Assembly: GCA_018388625.1 (NCBI GenBank)
Contig: CP074402.1
Coordinates: 2,232,001-2,296,000, forward strand
Length of the DNA: 64,000 bases
Direction of reading: 5' to 3'
Source: Nocardiopsis eucommiae
GTDB taxonomy: Bacteria > Actinomycetota > Actinomycetes > Streptosporangiales > Streptosporangiaceae
The position numbers were made by a program, and so were the translations under genes. This document shows positions 17,396 to 27,454 of this stretch, one piece after another. Numbering within the stretch: position 1 is the first letter of the stretch; the number at the start of each line of letters is the position of its first letter. The notes under the pieces are model-generated. The model was not told the DNA's origin. It did no database searches and saw nothing but the letters and a program-made list of their open reading frames with translations.

Positions 17396-18241
17396 TCAGC
17401 GCCCGCGCGGGCCACCCGTGAACGCGCCCGGCGTCGTGCCCATCACGCGTCGGAAAGCGTCGATGAACGTGCTGGTCTGGGCGTATCCGAGGAGTTCGGA
17501 CACCTCCTGGACCTCGTGCCCCTCACCGAGCAGCGCCAGGGCGCGGTGGACGCGCAGTGACTGTCGCCACTGCGCGAAGGACAGCCCCGTGGACGCCCGG
17601 AACACACGACTGATCGTGCGCGGACTGGTGTCCAGGTCCCGGGCCCACTCCTCCAGGGAGCGGTCGTCGGAGGGGTCCTCCATCAGCGCCTCCGCGATGG
17701 TGTCCGCCCTGGTGTCGCCGGGCAGTCGCAGCGCCAGTCGTGGGGCGGTCGGCTCCAGGAGGTCGAACACCACCGCCTCCGCGCGCGCCCGTGCCCCGGC
17801 GTCGATGTCCGTACGGGCCAGGTGGATCAGCAGCGACTCAAGGGCGGGGGTCATCGTCACGGCCGTCGGTTCCCCGAACGCCAGCGGCGTGCGGTCCGGG
17901 GCGAAGAAGGCGTTGTGCAGCCCGGCCCCGGCCGTCAGCCGCCCCGCGTGCACCTCGCCCTCGGGGACCCACAGCCCGCATCCCGCCGAGACCGTGAAGA
18001 GGCGGTCGCCCACTCGGGCGGTCAGCGCCCCGTGGCTCACCCACACCAGCTCGTGCGCGGGGTGCGCGTGCGGCTCCCACTCGGTGGGTCCTCCCGGCGG
18101 GTGGGACTCCGAGACGATGACGAAGGGGGAGTCCGTGCCCTCGGGCAGCGCGGAGGCGCGGCGCAGGCGGGTCCTGGGCTCGCGCCGCCAGGCGCCCAGG
18201 CCGGCGCCCTCGAAGTCCACCGCGATCTCGGCCGCAGTCAC
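17396..18241 (-). CDS. AraC-family transcriptional regulator with cupin sensor domain
   Basis: 281 residues. Cupin-like N-terminus: EPHAHPAHELVWVSHGAL, GLWVPEGEVHAG. C-terminal double HTH: EEWARDLDTSPRTISRVFR and EVSELLGYAQTSTFIDAFR followed by RVMGTTPGAF. It sits directly behind the promoter of iron importer 1, a common position for siderophore-sensing AraC proteins, but it reads in the same direction as, and ends 69 bases before, that iron box; control of iron uptake is only plausible. Confidence 0.88.
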   Translation of the reverse strand: MTAAEIAVDFEGAGLGAWRREPRTRLRRASALPEGTDSPFVIVSESHPPGGPTEWEPHAHPAHELVWVSHGALTARVGDRLFTVSAGCGLWVPEGEVHAGRLTAGAGLHNAFFAPDRTPLAFGEPTAVTMTPALESLLIHLARTDIDAGARARAEAVVFDLLEPTAPRLALRLPGDTRADTIAEALMEDPSDDRSLEEWARDLDTSPRTISRVFRASTGLSFAQWRQSLRVHRALALLGEGHEVQEVSELLGYAQTSTFIDAFRRVMGTTPGAFTGGPRGR

Positions 18242-18364
18242 TGGCGTTCCACCCCCGACTCCCGGAAGCCATCGCCGACGCCCCGTGCCGACACCTCAAA
18301 ATAGCTGAATTCGCCCAGGTCATCACTTGGGGGTGGTTCTCGCTCCGGGGGCGGCGTGCCCGGG

Positions 18365-19339
18365 TCAGGCCGTGGTGGTGCCCCGCTCGGCGGGACGACG
18401 CACGCGCACCACCTGGGCGAGCAGGGCCAGCACGGGCAGTTCCAGCAAGGGACCGACCACGAGAGCGACCGCGATCAGCGGTCGGTCGGGGAACGCGGCG
18501 ACCGCGATCGCCAACGCGATGGGGGAGTTGCGGGCGGTGGTGACCATGGTGAGGGTCACCCTCTGGTCGGCGGGCAGCCGCCACATCCGGGACAGGCCGA
18601 CCGCGACCAGCGGCAGGACCACGAAGAAGACCGCCAGGGGCACCAGCAGGGCCGCCAGGTCACCGAGGTGTTCCAGCACCGTACGCGCCTGCCAGGCGAA
18701 CATCGCGAACACGGCCGTGTACAGCAGCGGGAGCACCAGGCGCCCGGCCGGTCCGGTCACGTGGCGCTCGCGCCAGTCCGCGTCCCCGAACCGGGCCGAG
18801 GCCCACCGCACCAGCATCGCCACGGCCAACGGCACCACCAGGACGAGCAGGACCGCCTCCGCGAGGGTGCCCGCGTCGACCATGAGGGCGGGCCCGCCCA
18901 GCAACAGCACGTACACCGGCAGCAGAGCCAGCTGGAGGACCAGGTTGACCGGCAGCAGCGCGGCGGCGATCCCGGTGTGCCCCCGTGCCATGGCGGTGAA
19001 GACCAGGTACCAGTCCGTGCAGGGGGTGACCAGCAGCAACAGCAGGCCGACGCGCAGGTCCGGCTGACCACCGAGCAGGCCCGCACCCAGGGCCCAGGCC
19101 AGCGCCGGTGTGAACACGAAGTTCAGGACCAGGCTCAGCACCACCAGTGTCCGGGCGCGGCGGACCTCACCCACGTGGGCGGCGTCCATCTGGACGAACA
19201 CCGCCGCGAGCATCACGAGCAGGGCGGGCAGCACCACGTGTTCGGCCGCCGGGCCGATCGGCAGCGACAGGCCCGCCGCCAGGCCGGTCGCGGCGGCCAG
19301 CGCCACGAACAGGCTCTGGAGTCGTTCGGCGGTCGACAA
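18365..19339 (-). CDS. SBF/ACR3-type membrane carrier (bile acid:sodium symporter superfamily)
   Basis: 324 residues with about ten hydrophobic helices. LLLVTPCTDWYLVFTAMARG carries the Cys-Thr-Asp-Trp segment seen in ACR3-like arsenite carriers and related SBF proteins, and VTTARNSPIALAIAVAAFP is the crossover helix near the C-terminus with the conserved N-S-P. Arsenite export is possible; there is no adjacent ArsR or arsenate reductase, so the substrate stays open. A second ATG-proximal start is not evident. Confidence 0.8.
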   Translation of the reverse strand: MSTAERLQSLFVALAAATGLAAGLSLPIGPAAEHVVLPALLVMLAAVFVQMDAAHVGEVRRARTLVVLSLVLNFVFTPALAWALGAGLLGGQPDLRVGLLLLLVTPCTDWYLVFTAMARGHTGIAAALLPVNLVLQLALLPVYVLLLGGPALMVDAGTLAEAVLLVLVVPLAVAMLVRWASARFGDADWRERHVTGPAGRLVLPLLYTAVFAMFAWQARTVLEHLGDLAALLVPLAVFFVVLPLVAVGLSRMWRLPADQRVTLTMVTTARNSPIALAIAVAAFPDRPLIAVALVVGPLLELPVLALLAQVVRVRRPAERGTTTA

Positions 19340-19388
19340 CGGTCGTTCTCCTCGGAACGGCGTACGGCTCAGGGGGCCGCGGTCCCGT

Positions 19389-20343
19389 TCACTGTACGGC
19401 GGTCAGGAAGTCCAGGAGGGCCCGGTTGACCTCGTCGGGCCGCTCCTGCTGGGTCCAGTGGCCGCAGCCGGGCAGGGTGACGTCCGCGTGCAGCCTCGGC
19501 GCGATCCCGGACAGCACCGCGCGGAGTTCGGGGACACCCTCCAGGGTGGTGACCATGTCCCGGTCACCCACCACGTACAGCGCCGGGACCTCGACGCGCA
19601 GTCCCTGGAACGCCGCCATCAGGCCCTGGTTGCGGTCGATGTTGCGGTACCAGTCGAGGGGCCCCGTGAAGGCGTCCGGGGCCGCGTGGTCCGCCGCGAA
19701 CACCTCGACGTCCTCGGCGGTGAGCCAGGCGGGCAGCTCCTCCGGCTCGGGCAGGGTGTCCAACAGACGGGCTCCCTCCGGGACGATCCAGGGACGCGGC
19801 TCGTGGGCGCCGGAGGCACCCACGAGGATCCGCCTGACGGTCGCGGCGGGGTCCGCCGACAACTCGGCGTCGGCCCGACCGGGCTCCTGGAAGTAGGCCT
19901 GGTAGTAGCCGTCACCGTAGGTGCGTCGGGAGGAGGTGACCGACGGCATCCCCACGGGCGGCACCGGCGGCACGCTCAGCCCCGCCACGGCGCGGACGAG
20001 GTCGGGGCGGAGCAGCGCCGTGGTCCAGGCGACCACCGCCCCCAGTCGTGCCCGACCACCACGGCCTCCTCGGCGCCCAGCGCGCCGATCAGGGCGGTGA
20101 CGTCACCGACCAGGTGGGGAGGCTGTACTCCTCGGTGCTGGGCGCGCGGTCGCTGCGGGCGTAGCCGCGCTGGTCCGGGGCGACCACCCGGTACCCGGCG
20201 TCGGCGAGGACGGCGAACTGGTGCCGCCACGAGTACCAGCTCTCGGGGAACCCGTGCAGCAGCAGGACGAGCGGGCCCTCGCCCTGCTCCGCGACGTGCA
20301 GGCGGAGGCCGTTCACCTCGACGTGGTGGTGCTGGACGCTCAA
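19389..20343 (-). CDS. Alpha/beta hydrolase, epoxide-hydrolase-like (two frame breaks)
   Basis: About 317 residues from a TTG at 20343 with AGAGGA just upstream. [16 protein letters not shown] is the oxyanion HGFPE motif; VVGHDWG carries the nucleophile Asp of the GHDWG elbow typical of epoxide hydrolases and haloalkane dehalogenases; [13 protein letters not shown] is the distal acid region and [11 protein letters not shown] supplies the His. Bases are missing near 20117 (C run) and 20043 (G run). Cytoplasmic hydrolase of unknown substrate. Confidence 0.82.
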
Positions 20344-20437
20344 CGCGACTCCTCTCGTGCCCCGCCGGGGGAGTCCCGGCGGGGAACCGGACCGGAGGGG
20401 CCAGCCTAGGGGGATCGGCGACGCCGGGGAGGCCTGC

Positions 20438-21234
20438 TCAGTGCTCGCGGTTGAACGCCCAGACCGACAGGGGGCGAACACCGCCACCAGCCCCGCGGAC
20501 CAGACCAGCGTGAGGGTGACCGCGTCACCCGCCGGGGTGCCGGTGAGCAGGGCGCGGACGGCGTCCATGGCGTGGGTGACCGGGTTGGTCTCGGCCCACG
20601 AGCGCAGCCAGCCGGGCAGGGTCTCGACCGGAGCGGCCATGCTGGTGCCCAGCAGCAGCGGCAGGATGGCCACGAAGGTGACGGCCATGACAGCGCCCTC
20701 GTCGCGCAGCAGCACGCCCAGGAACACCATCACCCAGCTCAGCCCGACCCCGAAGCCGATGGCCAACGCGCAGGCGGCGAGCGCGGAGCCGGGGTCGGTC
20801 TCGACCCGGAACCCCATGAGGTGGCCGATCACGAACAGGACCACCACCGTGATCACGTAGCGGACCAGGTCGGCCAGGACCGATCCGAGCAGAGGGGCGG
20901 AGCGTGCGATGGGCAGGCTCCGGAACCGGTCGTAGACCCCCTTCTTCATGTCGATGTTGATGGTCAGCCCCGAGGAGAGCATCCCGGCGATGCCCGCGCC
21001 CATGACGAGGACGCCGGGGAAGAGGTACTGGAGGTAGGCGTCGGTGGAGCCGGACACCGACCCACCGAAGAGGTACACGAACAGGACCATGAACAGGGCC
21101 GGGGTCATCACGCCGTTCACGAGCGAACCCGGGTTGCGCAGGGACTTGGCCAGCCCGCGCTGGGCGAGGACGAGGCCGTGCCGGACGAGCGGGGCCGGGC
21201 GCGGGGCGCCGGTGCGTGGCTCGGTGGTGCTCAT
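20438..21234 (-). CDS. ABC-2-type export permease (DrrB-like)
   Basis: About 266 residues, six hydrophobic segments. The start [20 protein letters not shown] and [21 protein letters not shown] are typical of the DrrB family; [16 protein letters not shown] is the conserved C-terminal loop. A base is missing in the C run near 20478; restoring it gives the end [11 protein letters not shown]. The ATG overlaps the ATPase stop (ATGA). Acts with the ATPase gene upstream to export a hydrophobic compound. Confidence 0.87.
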
Positions 21235-22191
21235 GCGGGGTCTCCCTCTCGGTCTCGGTGTCCCGTGGTGCTCCGGTGAGTGCGAGGAACACCTCGTCCA
21301 GGCTGGGCAGGTGCAGGGAGAACTCGGTCACCGCCACCTCCCGGTCCCGCAGTTCCAGGGCCATGTCCCAGGCCGAGGTGTCGCCCTCGACCGGCACGGA
21401 CAGGGTCTGGCGGGTGCGCTCGGGCTCGCGGCCCGTGACCCGGCGCATGACCTCGGCGGCCTCCTCGGTCCGGGCGGGGTCCGTGGTGCGCAGGGACACG
21501 GCCTGCCCGCCCACCACGCGCTTGAGCTCGGCTGGCGTGCCGTCCGCGATCACGCGGCCCCGGTCGATCACCGCGATGGTGTCGGCGAGGGCGTCGGCCT
21601 CCTCCAGGTACTGCGTGGTGAGCAGCACGGTGGTGCCCTCGGCGGTGAGTTCGCGGACCATCCGCCACAGGTCCTCGCGTCGTCCGGGGTCGAGTCCCAC
21701 GGAGGGCTCGTCGAGGAAGACCACGCTGGGCCTCCCCACGAGGCTGGCCGCGAGGTCCAGGCGGCGCCGCATGCCTCCGGAGTAGGTGGAGAGAGGGCGC
21801 CGGGCCGCGTCGGTGAGCCCGAACCGGGCCAGGAGGTGGTCGGCGCGGGCCCGCGCCTCCCCCGGCGCAGGTCCAGGAGCTGGCCGAGGAGCACCAGGTT
21901 GGCCCGTCCGGTGAGTTCGTCGTCGACCATCGAGTCCTGTCCGGTCAGGCCGATCAGCCGGCGTGCCCGAGGGGCCTCGCGCACCACGTCGTGGCCGCCG
22001 ACCGAGGCGGTGCCCTCGTCGGGGCGGGCGAGGGTGGCCAGGACGCGGACGGCCGTCGTCTTCCCGGCGCCGTTGGGTCCCAGGACGGCGAGGACCGACC
22101 CGGGACGGGCGGCCAGGTCGACCCCGCTCAACGCGGTCGTCCGGCCGAACCGTTTGACCAGGCCCCGGGCCTGGAACGCGTACTCAGTCAT
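21231..22191 (-). CDS. Daunorubicin-resistance-type ABC ATPase (DrrA-like)
   Basis: About 321 residues. Walker [10 protein letters not shown], then [18 protein letters not shown] (Q-loop region), [15 protein letters not shown] signature, Walker [14 protein letters not shown] and [13 protein letters not shown] with the switch region. The C-terminal extension [13 protein letters not shown] is the DrrA-type tail. Bases are missing near 21870 (G run) and 21247 (C run before the stop). The start at 22191 is preceded by GTGGAG. A divergent TetR regulator follows 112 bases away. Confidence 0.88.
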
Positions 22192-22303
22192 GGTGCACTC
22201 CACCCTCCAACGGGTTCAAATGATGTGAGTATTCGAATGATGACAGTATCTGAGTGTCTCCGGTATCTCAACGTAGGATGGGGGGACCGAGACGAGGAGG
22301 AAG
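22192..22303. promoter_or_regulatory. Divergent promoter region between drrA-like and tetR
   Basis: AT-rich against the surroundings, with a perfect 8-bp palindrome ATTCGAAT at 22231-22238 and two GTATCT copies at 22246 and 22263. It must hold both promoters and probably the TetR operator; no strong single dyad stands out. Confidence 0.45.
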
Positions 22304-23089
22304 ATGGTCCGGCTCAGCAGGGCACAGCAGCAGGAACGCAACCGGGCGCGGGTGCTCACGGCGGCACGTGAGGAGTTCACCGAACGCGGCTTCCGCGACG
22401 CCAGGATCGACCGCATCGCGGACCGCGCCGACCTCACCCGGGGCGCCGTCTACTCCAACTTCCCGGGCAAACGCGCCCTGTACTTCGCCGTGCTGGCCGA
22501 GGCGGCCGAGCGCGAGCCCCTGACCGGGGCGGCCGACTCCGTCGACGGCGCGGTCCGGGCCCTGGGCGCCTTCGCCCGCGCGTGGGTGGCCCGTCTGCCC
22601 CTCACCGGCACCGACGAACGGATCGGTGCCGAACTCATGGCCGAGGTGTCCGCTGACCCCCGGGTGAGCCGGGTCTTCGCCCAGCTCACGGCGGTCCAGG
22701 CGATCCTGCTCGGGCGCGCGCTGGAGAGCCTCGACACCGCGCCCGACCCCGGTCTGCGGCGGGTCCGGGTCGCGGAGGGCGTCCTGACCACCCTGCACGG
22801 TGCCGGGCAGCTGGCCGCCGCCGCGCCCGGGTTCACCGACCCCTTCACGGTCATCCGCTCCTGCGAACGCCTGGCCGGTGTGGACCTGGACGACGCCTGG
22901 CCGCTTCCGCACATCGCCCACGTCCCGCACGCCCGTCCCGTGGGCGAACCCTGGTCCGCGCCGACCGCGCTCGACTCCCTGCGCGGTGAGCGGATCGCGG
23001 TCGGGGACGGCGTCGTGGCGGTGCTGGGGCTGCACCGGCTGGAGGCCGTGGAGGAGGGCCTGCGCGCCGTCCCGGAGGGGTGCCGGTGA
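22304..23089 (+). CDS. TetR-family regulator
   Basis: 261 residues, longer than the usual 200. HTH: RARVLTAAREEFTERGFRDA, IDRIADRADLTRGAVYSNF, then PGKRALYFAVL. The ligand-binding part is helical; the C-terminal 60 residues (from about 195) are Pro-rich and unusual. Divergent to the DrrAB exporter, so it is likely its repressor. Confidence 0.88.
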   Translation: MVRLSRAQQQERNRARVLTAAREEFTERGFRDARIDRIADRADLTRGAVYSNFPGKRALYFAVLAEAAEREPLTGAADSVDGAVRALGAFARAWVARLPLTGTDERIGAELMAEVSADPRVSRVFAQLTAVQAILLGRALESLDTAPDPGLRRVRVAEGVLTTLHGAGQLAAAAPGFTDPFTVIRSCERLAGVDLDDAWPLPHIAHVPHARPVGEPWSAPTALDSLRGERIAVGDGVVAVLGLHRLEAVEEGLRAVPEGCR

Positions 23090-23403
23090 CGCTCGTGCCC
23101 GTCACCGCCGAGCCCGCCGAACTCCTCCCGCTGGTCCGTCTGGCCGTGGCCGAACTCCGTGCCTGCCTGTCCCCCTCCTTTCCCGCCGTCGCGTGGGCGC
23201 GGCCGAGGATCGTGCTCGACCCGGGGCTGGCCGTGGCCGCCGGTGCCGTCGACCCGCACGACGACACCGAGGTCGCGATCCGTGTGCACGGCGGCCGGAT
23301 CGTGGCACGCTCCGAGGAGCGCGGCGCGGCCCACGCCGTGGGAGCCTTCGTTCCGCCCGGGGGTTCCAGGAGCGTCTGGAACGGGGCCCGGGCCACCCGC
23401 TGA
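23086..23403 (+). CDS. Small hypothetical protein downstream of tetR
   Basis: GTG overlaps the TetR TGA (GTGA), suggesting coupling. About 105 residues: an amphipathic start (AELLPLVRLAVAELRACL) and a possible beta part (RIVLDPGLAVAAGAVDPHDDTEVAIRVHGGRIVA). No family is recognised. The last 80 bases overlap, antisense, the possible small gene ending near 23404, so the 3' end may be wrong. Confidence 0.4.
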   Translation: MTLVPVTAEPAELLPLVRLAVAELRACLSPSFPAVAWARPRIVLDPGLAVAAGAVDPHDDTEVAIRVHGGRIVARSEERGAAHAVGAFVPPGGSRSVWNGARATR

Positions 23404-23566
23404 GCCGGGGCGGGACGGTGCACCCCGCGTGCGCGCCAGCGTTCGGCGGTGTCGGGCGGGAAGCCCGCGTCGATCCCTTCGCGCGCCTCGTTCACGGTGA
23501 AGCCGTGTGCCGCCCAGGCGCGCGGATCCCGGGGTCGGGCGCGGGGTCGTCGAAGGTGAGGGTCAT
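23404..23566 (-). CDS. Small protein with W/GF helical repeats (end uncertain)
   Basis: ATG at 23566 with a good GGGGAGGA site just upstream. It reads TLTFDDPAPDP, then after one missing G near 23529 continues RAWAAHGFTVNEAREGIDAG and FPPDTAERWRARGV. The repeated pattern of W or aromatic, then G-F, then E-A resembles short helical repeats found in actinobacterial proteins of unknown role. The 3' end cannot be fixed. Two identical-type dyads lie upstream. Confidence 0.35.
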
Positions 23567-23618
23567 GGGTCCTCCCCGAATGGTGGGCGGGGTCGCGGAC
23601 GTCGCGCACTCCCGTGAA

Positions 23619-23661
23619 GTCAATCTAGGTTGACCGCTGGAAAAAGTCAATCAAAGTTGAC
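23619..23661. promoter_or_regulatory. Tandem GTCAA-N6-TTGAC dyads
   Basis: Two 16-bp inverted repeats, GTCAATCTAGGTTGAC (23619-23634) and GTCAATCAAAGTTGAC (23646-23661), 27 bases apart, in an AT-rich patch between the small minus-strand gene and the phosphatase gene. Probably a double operator. Confidence 0.55.
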
Positions 23662-23802
23662 TCCCGGGGGTCGTGTGGCCGAATCCTCCGGTTTGACCTG
23701 CTCAGGGACACGCCAGCCGGAGACTGGGTGAGCGGCGCCGCCGGTGCGACACTGGTGGGCGACGCCGGGGACCCCGACCGGCCGCGAACGGCGGGGGTGG
23801 GC

Positions 23803-25021
23803 ATGGAAGAGGCACACGACGCGACGGGGGCGCTCGGTCAGAGCGAACTCCTGTTCCAGAACCTCGTCCGATCCGTGCACACCAGCGGCCCCGTCGAGGT
23901 CCTGGAGGCCGCCGACCGCTACGGGGCGGCGATCGGACTCGGCAAGATCACCGTTCACCTCGTGGACCTGCAACAACGTCTGCTGGTCCCGCTCACCGGC
24001 GGGCCCATCCTCGACGTCGAGTCCACCATCGCCGGAGAGGCCTACCGGTCGGACACCCTGCGGCTGGTCGAGGGCGGCGCCGACGCGCTCAGCCTCTGGC
24101 TTCCGCTCAAGGACGGTGCCGACCGCATCGGGGTCGTGCACATCCGCACCCCCGCCATCGACGAACCCAGGCTCCGCCGCTGCCAGACCCTCGCCGCGCT
24201 GCTGGCCCTGGTCATCACGTCCAAGCGCGCCTACAGCGACACCTACGTCCGCCGCACCCGCGCCCGCGACGTGCAGCTACGCACCGAGATGCTGCGCGCC
24301 TTCCTCCCGCCCCGCACCCTCGGCACCCGGCGCGGGGTCTCCACGGCCGTTCTCGAACCCGCCTACGAACTGGGCGGCGACGCCTTCGACCACTCCCTCA
24401 CCCGGGACACCCTGCACGCCGTCATCCTGGACGCCATGGGGCACGACCTCGCCTCCGGCCTGACCGCGTCGGTCGCCATGGCCGGGGCCCGGAGCGCCCG
24501 CCGCAACGGGGCCGATCTCGCGGAACTCACCGAGAACGTGGAACGCGCCCTGGTCACCTGGCTTCCGGAACGCTTCTGCACGGCCATCTTCGCCACCCTG
24601 GACCTGTCCACCGGCGTGTTCTCCTGGGCCAACTGCGCCCACCCCGCGCCCCTGCTCATCCGACGCCAACGCCTGGTGGAGGCCGCCCTGGAGCGCACCC
24701 CCGAACTCCCGCTCGGCCTGGACGGGGTGGTCGCCGACACCACCCCGCGCGCCGTCCACCGGGTCACCCTGGAACCCGGTGACCAGGTGCTGCTCTACAC
24801 GGACGGTGTCACGGAGGCGCACGACAGCGAGGGAAGGATGTTCGGGCTGGAGCGCTTCGCCGACTTCGTCATCCGTGCCGCGTCCGCCGACGAGCCCGCC
24901 CCCGAGACTCTGCGGCGCCTGATCCACGACATCCACGAACACCAGCGCGGCACCTTCACCGACGACGCCACCATCATGCTGCTGGAGTGGACCCCCGGGG
25001 TGCGGTCCGGGGCCACCTCTG
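23803..25021 (+). CDS. PP2C/SpoIIE-type serine phosphatase (RsbU-like) with GAF-like N-terminus
   Basis: About 406 residues. The N-terminal 170 residues look like a GAF-type sensor (ALSLWLPLKDGADRIGVVHI). The C-terminal PP2C/SpoIIE domain shows ELGGDAFDHSL and LDAMGHDLASGL (metal-binding Asp residues), FCTAIFATLDLSTG, WANCAHPAPLLI, LLYTDGVTEA and DDATIMLLEW. It would dephosphorylate an anti-anti-sigma factor; no partner is adjacent. GTG 23728 is a possible longer start. A base is missing in the G run near 25014, just before the stop. Confidence 0.85.
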
Positions 25022-25035
25022 ACCCCGGACCCGGA

Positions 25036-25835
25036 CTACCAGAGGGCGAGGACCCTGCTGGGACCGCCGGAGGCGTCCAGCCCGGGCAGCACGCCCACCG
25101 TGATCATCGCCCCGCTCGGCGGCAGCTGCTCCAGGCCGGTCAGGGACTCCAGCCCCCAGCGGTCGGCGCGCCCCACCACCTCGTGGGCGGCGAAGTCCGT
25201 GGAGCAGCCGGGGTCCGTGCTCAGCGTGTCCACCCCGGTTCCGGCGATGGCCCGCTGGGAGAACAGGAAGTCGCAGGCCTCGGGGAGAACCCGGGGAAGT
25301 GCCAGGAGCCGTCCTCCGCGACACCGCGGACCCGGTCGTCCCCCTCGGCCCAGCGCGAGCTCCACCCCGAGCACATCAGGACCGCCGCCCCGGCGGGGAC
25401 GCGTCCGTGGACGCGCTCGAAGGCGTGGACGTCGTCCACGGTCACCGTCGTGTCCGGGTCCTCGGCGGCCCGGGCCCGGATGTCGATCACGGCGGCCGGG
25501 GCGACCAGTTCGGACGGATCGATGTCCGGAACGAGACGGCCCCCGCCGATCACGTGGCCGGGCGCGTCCAGGTGCGTGCCGGTGTGCTCGGTCATGCTCC
25601 ACCGTTGGAGGTAGAGCCCGAACTCCCCTGGGGCGGCGGATGGGACGACCGTCTCCCGCGCCGGCTTCTCCTCGTCCCAGGACGGCATGGTGGGGGAGAT
25701 GGTGTGGCTGAGGTCGACGACCCGGCGGAAGCCCTTCGGCCAGGGACGCGGGGAGAGTGGAGGGATCGGTGGCCCGGCGGGCGCGGTGTGCTCCGTTCGG
25801 GCCCTCACGGTCTCACCGGTTCCGTGCAAGCACAT
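25036..25835 (-). CDS. Cyclase-family protein (kynurenine formamidase-like metal hydrolase)
   Basis: About 267 residues. RVVDLSHTISPTMPSW and MTEHTGTHLDAPGH contain the HxGTHxDxPxH metal motif of the cyclase/formamidase family. ALVMCSGW-like VLMCSGWSSRW and the C-terminal GVDTLSTDPG with HEVVGRADRWGLESL are also typical. One C is missing near 25291. It hydrolyses an amide or ester; the substrate is unknown and no tryptophan-degradation gene is near. Confidence 0.84.
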
Positions 25836-25991
25836 GGCGTCCCCTTCGTCGTGCGAACCCCCGGAGACGTACCCCGGGGAGGTGTCGGGTCCACCCTGTC
25901 AGGGGCGGGACGGTGAGACCAGCGAGGAACCGCTCCGATCAGGGACGCGGGCGCGACGGGGGCGACCGGCTCGCGGATCGGTCCGACCCAC

Positions 25992-27271
25992 TCAGTGGTG
26001 TGACGGGGGAACCGCGGTGAGGTTCCGCACCGGCCGCAGGAAGAGCAGGACCAGTCCCACGGCGAGCGTCGCCACCCCGCCGACCAGCAGCACGGTCCGC
26101 GCCCCGAACAGACCGGCGGCCGGACCGGCCAGGGCCTGACCCACCGGCAGCATGGCCAACGACCCGGCCACCTCGTAGGCGTGGATGCGGCCCAGTACCG
26201 GCCCCGGAACCTGTGTCTGCACGCTGGTCATCCACATCACGCCCCAGAACCCCACGGCGGCGCCGCTCACCGCCGCGCCCAGCGCCAGCCACGGAACCCC
26301 CAACCCCAGACCGACGGCCATCGAGTACGCGCCCGCCCCGAACAGCGCGACCGCCCCCGCGCGCAGGGGAAACGCGGCCGCACCCGCATGGCGAGCACAC
26401 CGCCCAGAGCGGTGCCGCCGCCCAGCGCGGAACTCACCAGCCCGAACGCCTGGGCGCCGTGGCCGAGGATGATCTCCGTCGAGGTCAGGGGAATCTTCGG
26501 CCCCCACATGGTCACCATCAGCACCATCCACAGCAGGATCACCGACCACATCCAGGTCCGCGACCGGAACTCGCTCCAGCCCTCCACGAGGTCCGCGACG
26601 TACCCCGGCCCCTCGCCGCGCCGACGGGTCGGCTCGGGGAGCCGGATCAGCGCGAGCAGCAGCGCCCCCACCGCGTAGGTCGCCGCGTGCACGACGAAGA
26701 CCCCGGCCGCCGAGAACACGGCGACCAGCAGCCCCGCCACAGCCGGGCCGATCAGCGTCGCCAGCGCTTCCGCCGTGCGTATGGCCCCGTTGGCACCCTG
26801 CACGTCCCGGGCCACCCTCGGCACCACCGAGGCCACCCCCGGCTGGAACGCCCCGGCCGCGATCCCGTTGACCGCGCCGATCACACAGATCTGCCACAGC
26901 ACCACGTGCCCCGTCAGGAACAGCACGGCCGCCGTTCCCTGGGTGACCACGCGCACCAGGTCGGCGGCGACCATCATGCGCCGGGCGCCCCACCGGTCCG
27001 AGAGCACCCCGCCGAAGACGACGGAACCCACGAAGAAGGCGGAGAACGCGGCCATCGCCAGCCCGACACCGCCCGCACCCATCCCGTGCGCGAGCAGTCC
27101 GGCCGCCAGGGCGACAGGGAGCATCCCGTCCCCGGTCCTGGCCACGGCGCGCGCGGCGAAGAAGAGGGCGAAGTCCCGGGACCACAGCCGGGGCCGGGGC
27201 CGGGGCGCGGCGTGCGGTTCCGGCCTCCTCGGTGTCCGGTCGAGTTCGTCCGTCGGTCCACCGTGCTCCAT
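25992..27271 (-). CDS. MFS exporter (EntS-like)
   Basis: About 427 residues, twelve hydrophobic segments. DFALFFAARAVARTGDGMLP is the first helix; FGGVLSDRWGARRMMV is the MFS loop-2/3 motif. ATG 27271 with GGAGGGG before it is preferred. A base is missing in the C run near 26372. The sub-family includes enterobactin exporter EntS and macrolide pumps. With two siderophore importers in the window, siderophore export is an attractive but unproved role. Confidence 0.86.
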
Positions 27272-27454
27272 GGGGCACCCCTCCGTCACCCCCGCGCCGG
27301 TCGTGAGGGCCCGTGCACACTACCGGTCCAGACCAGTTCCCTCCAGAGGCTTCCTGCCCTGGAAACCGGCTGCCCGAAGGCGCCGCGATTCCCCTCCACA
27401 ACGGGGGCCCGGAACGATTGAATGGTGAGCCGACCACGAGCCGAGAAGGAACAC

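Noticed and set aside
22208..22220. GGTTCAAAT string suggesting a tRNA T-loop
   Set aside because: No acceptor stem, anticodon arm or D-arm can be folded around it; it is part of the exporter/tetR promoter.
23102..23308. Minus-strand frame antisense to the small gene behind tetR
   Set aside because: No start signal and Arg/Pro-rich composition; considered a shadow.
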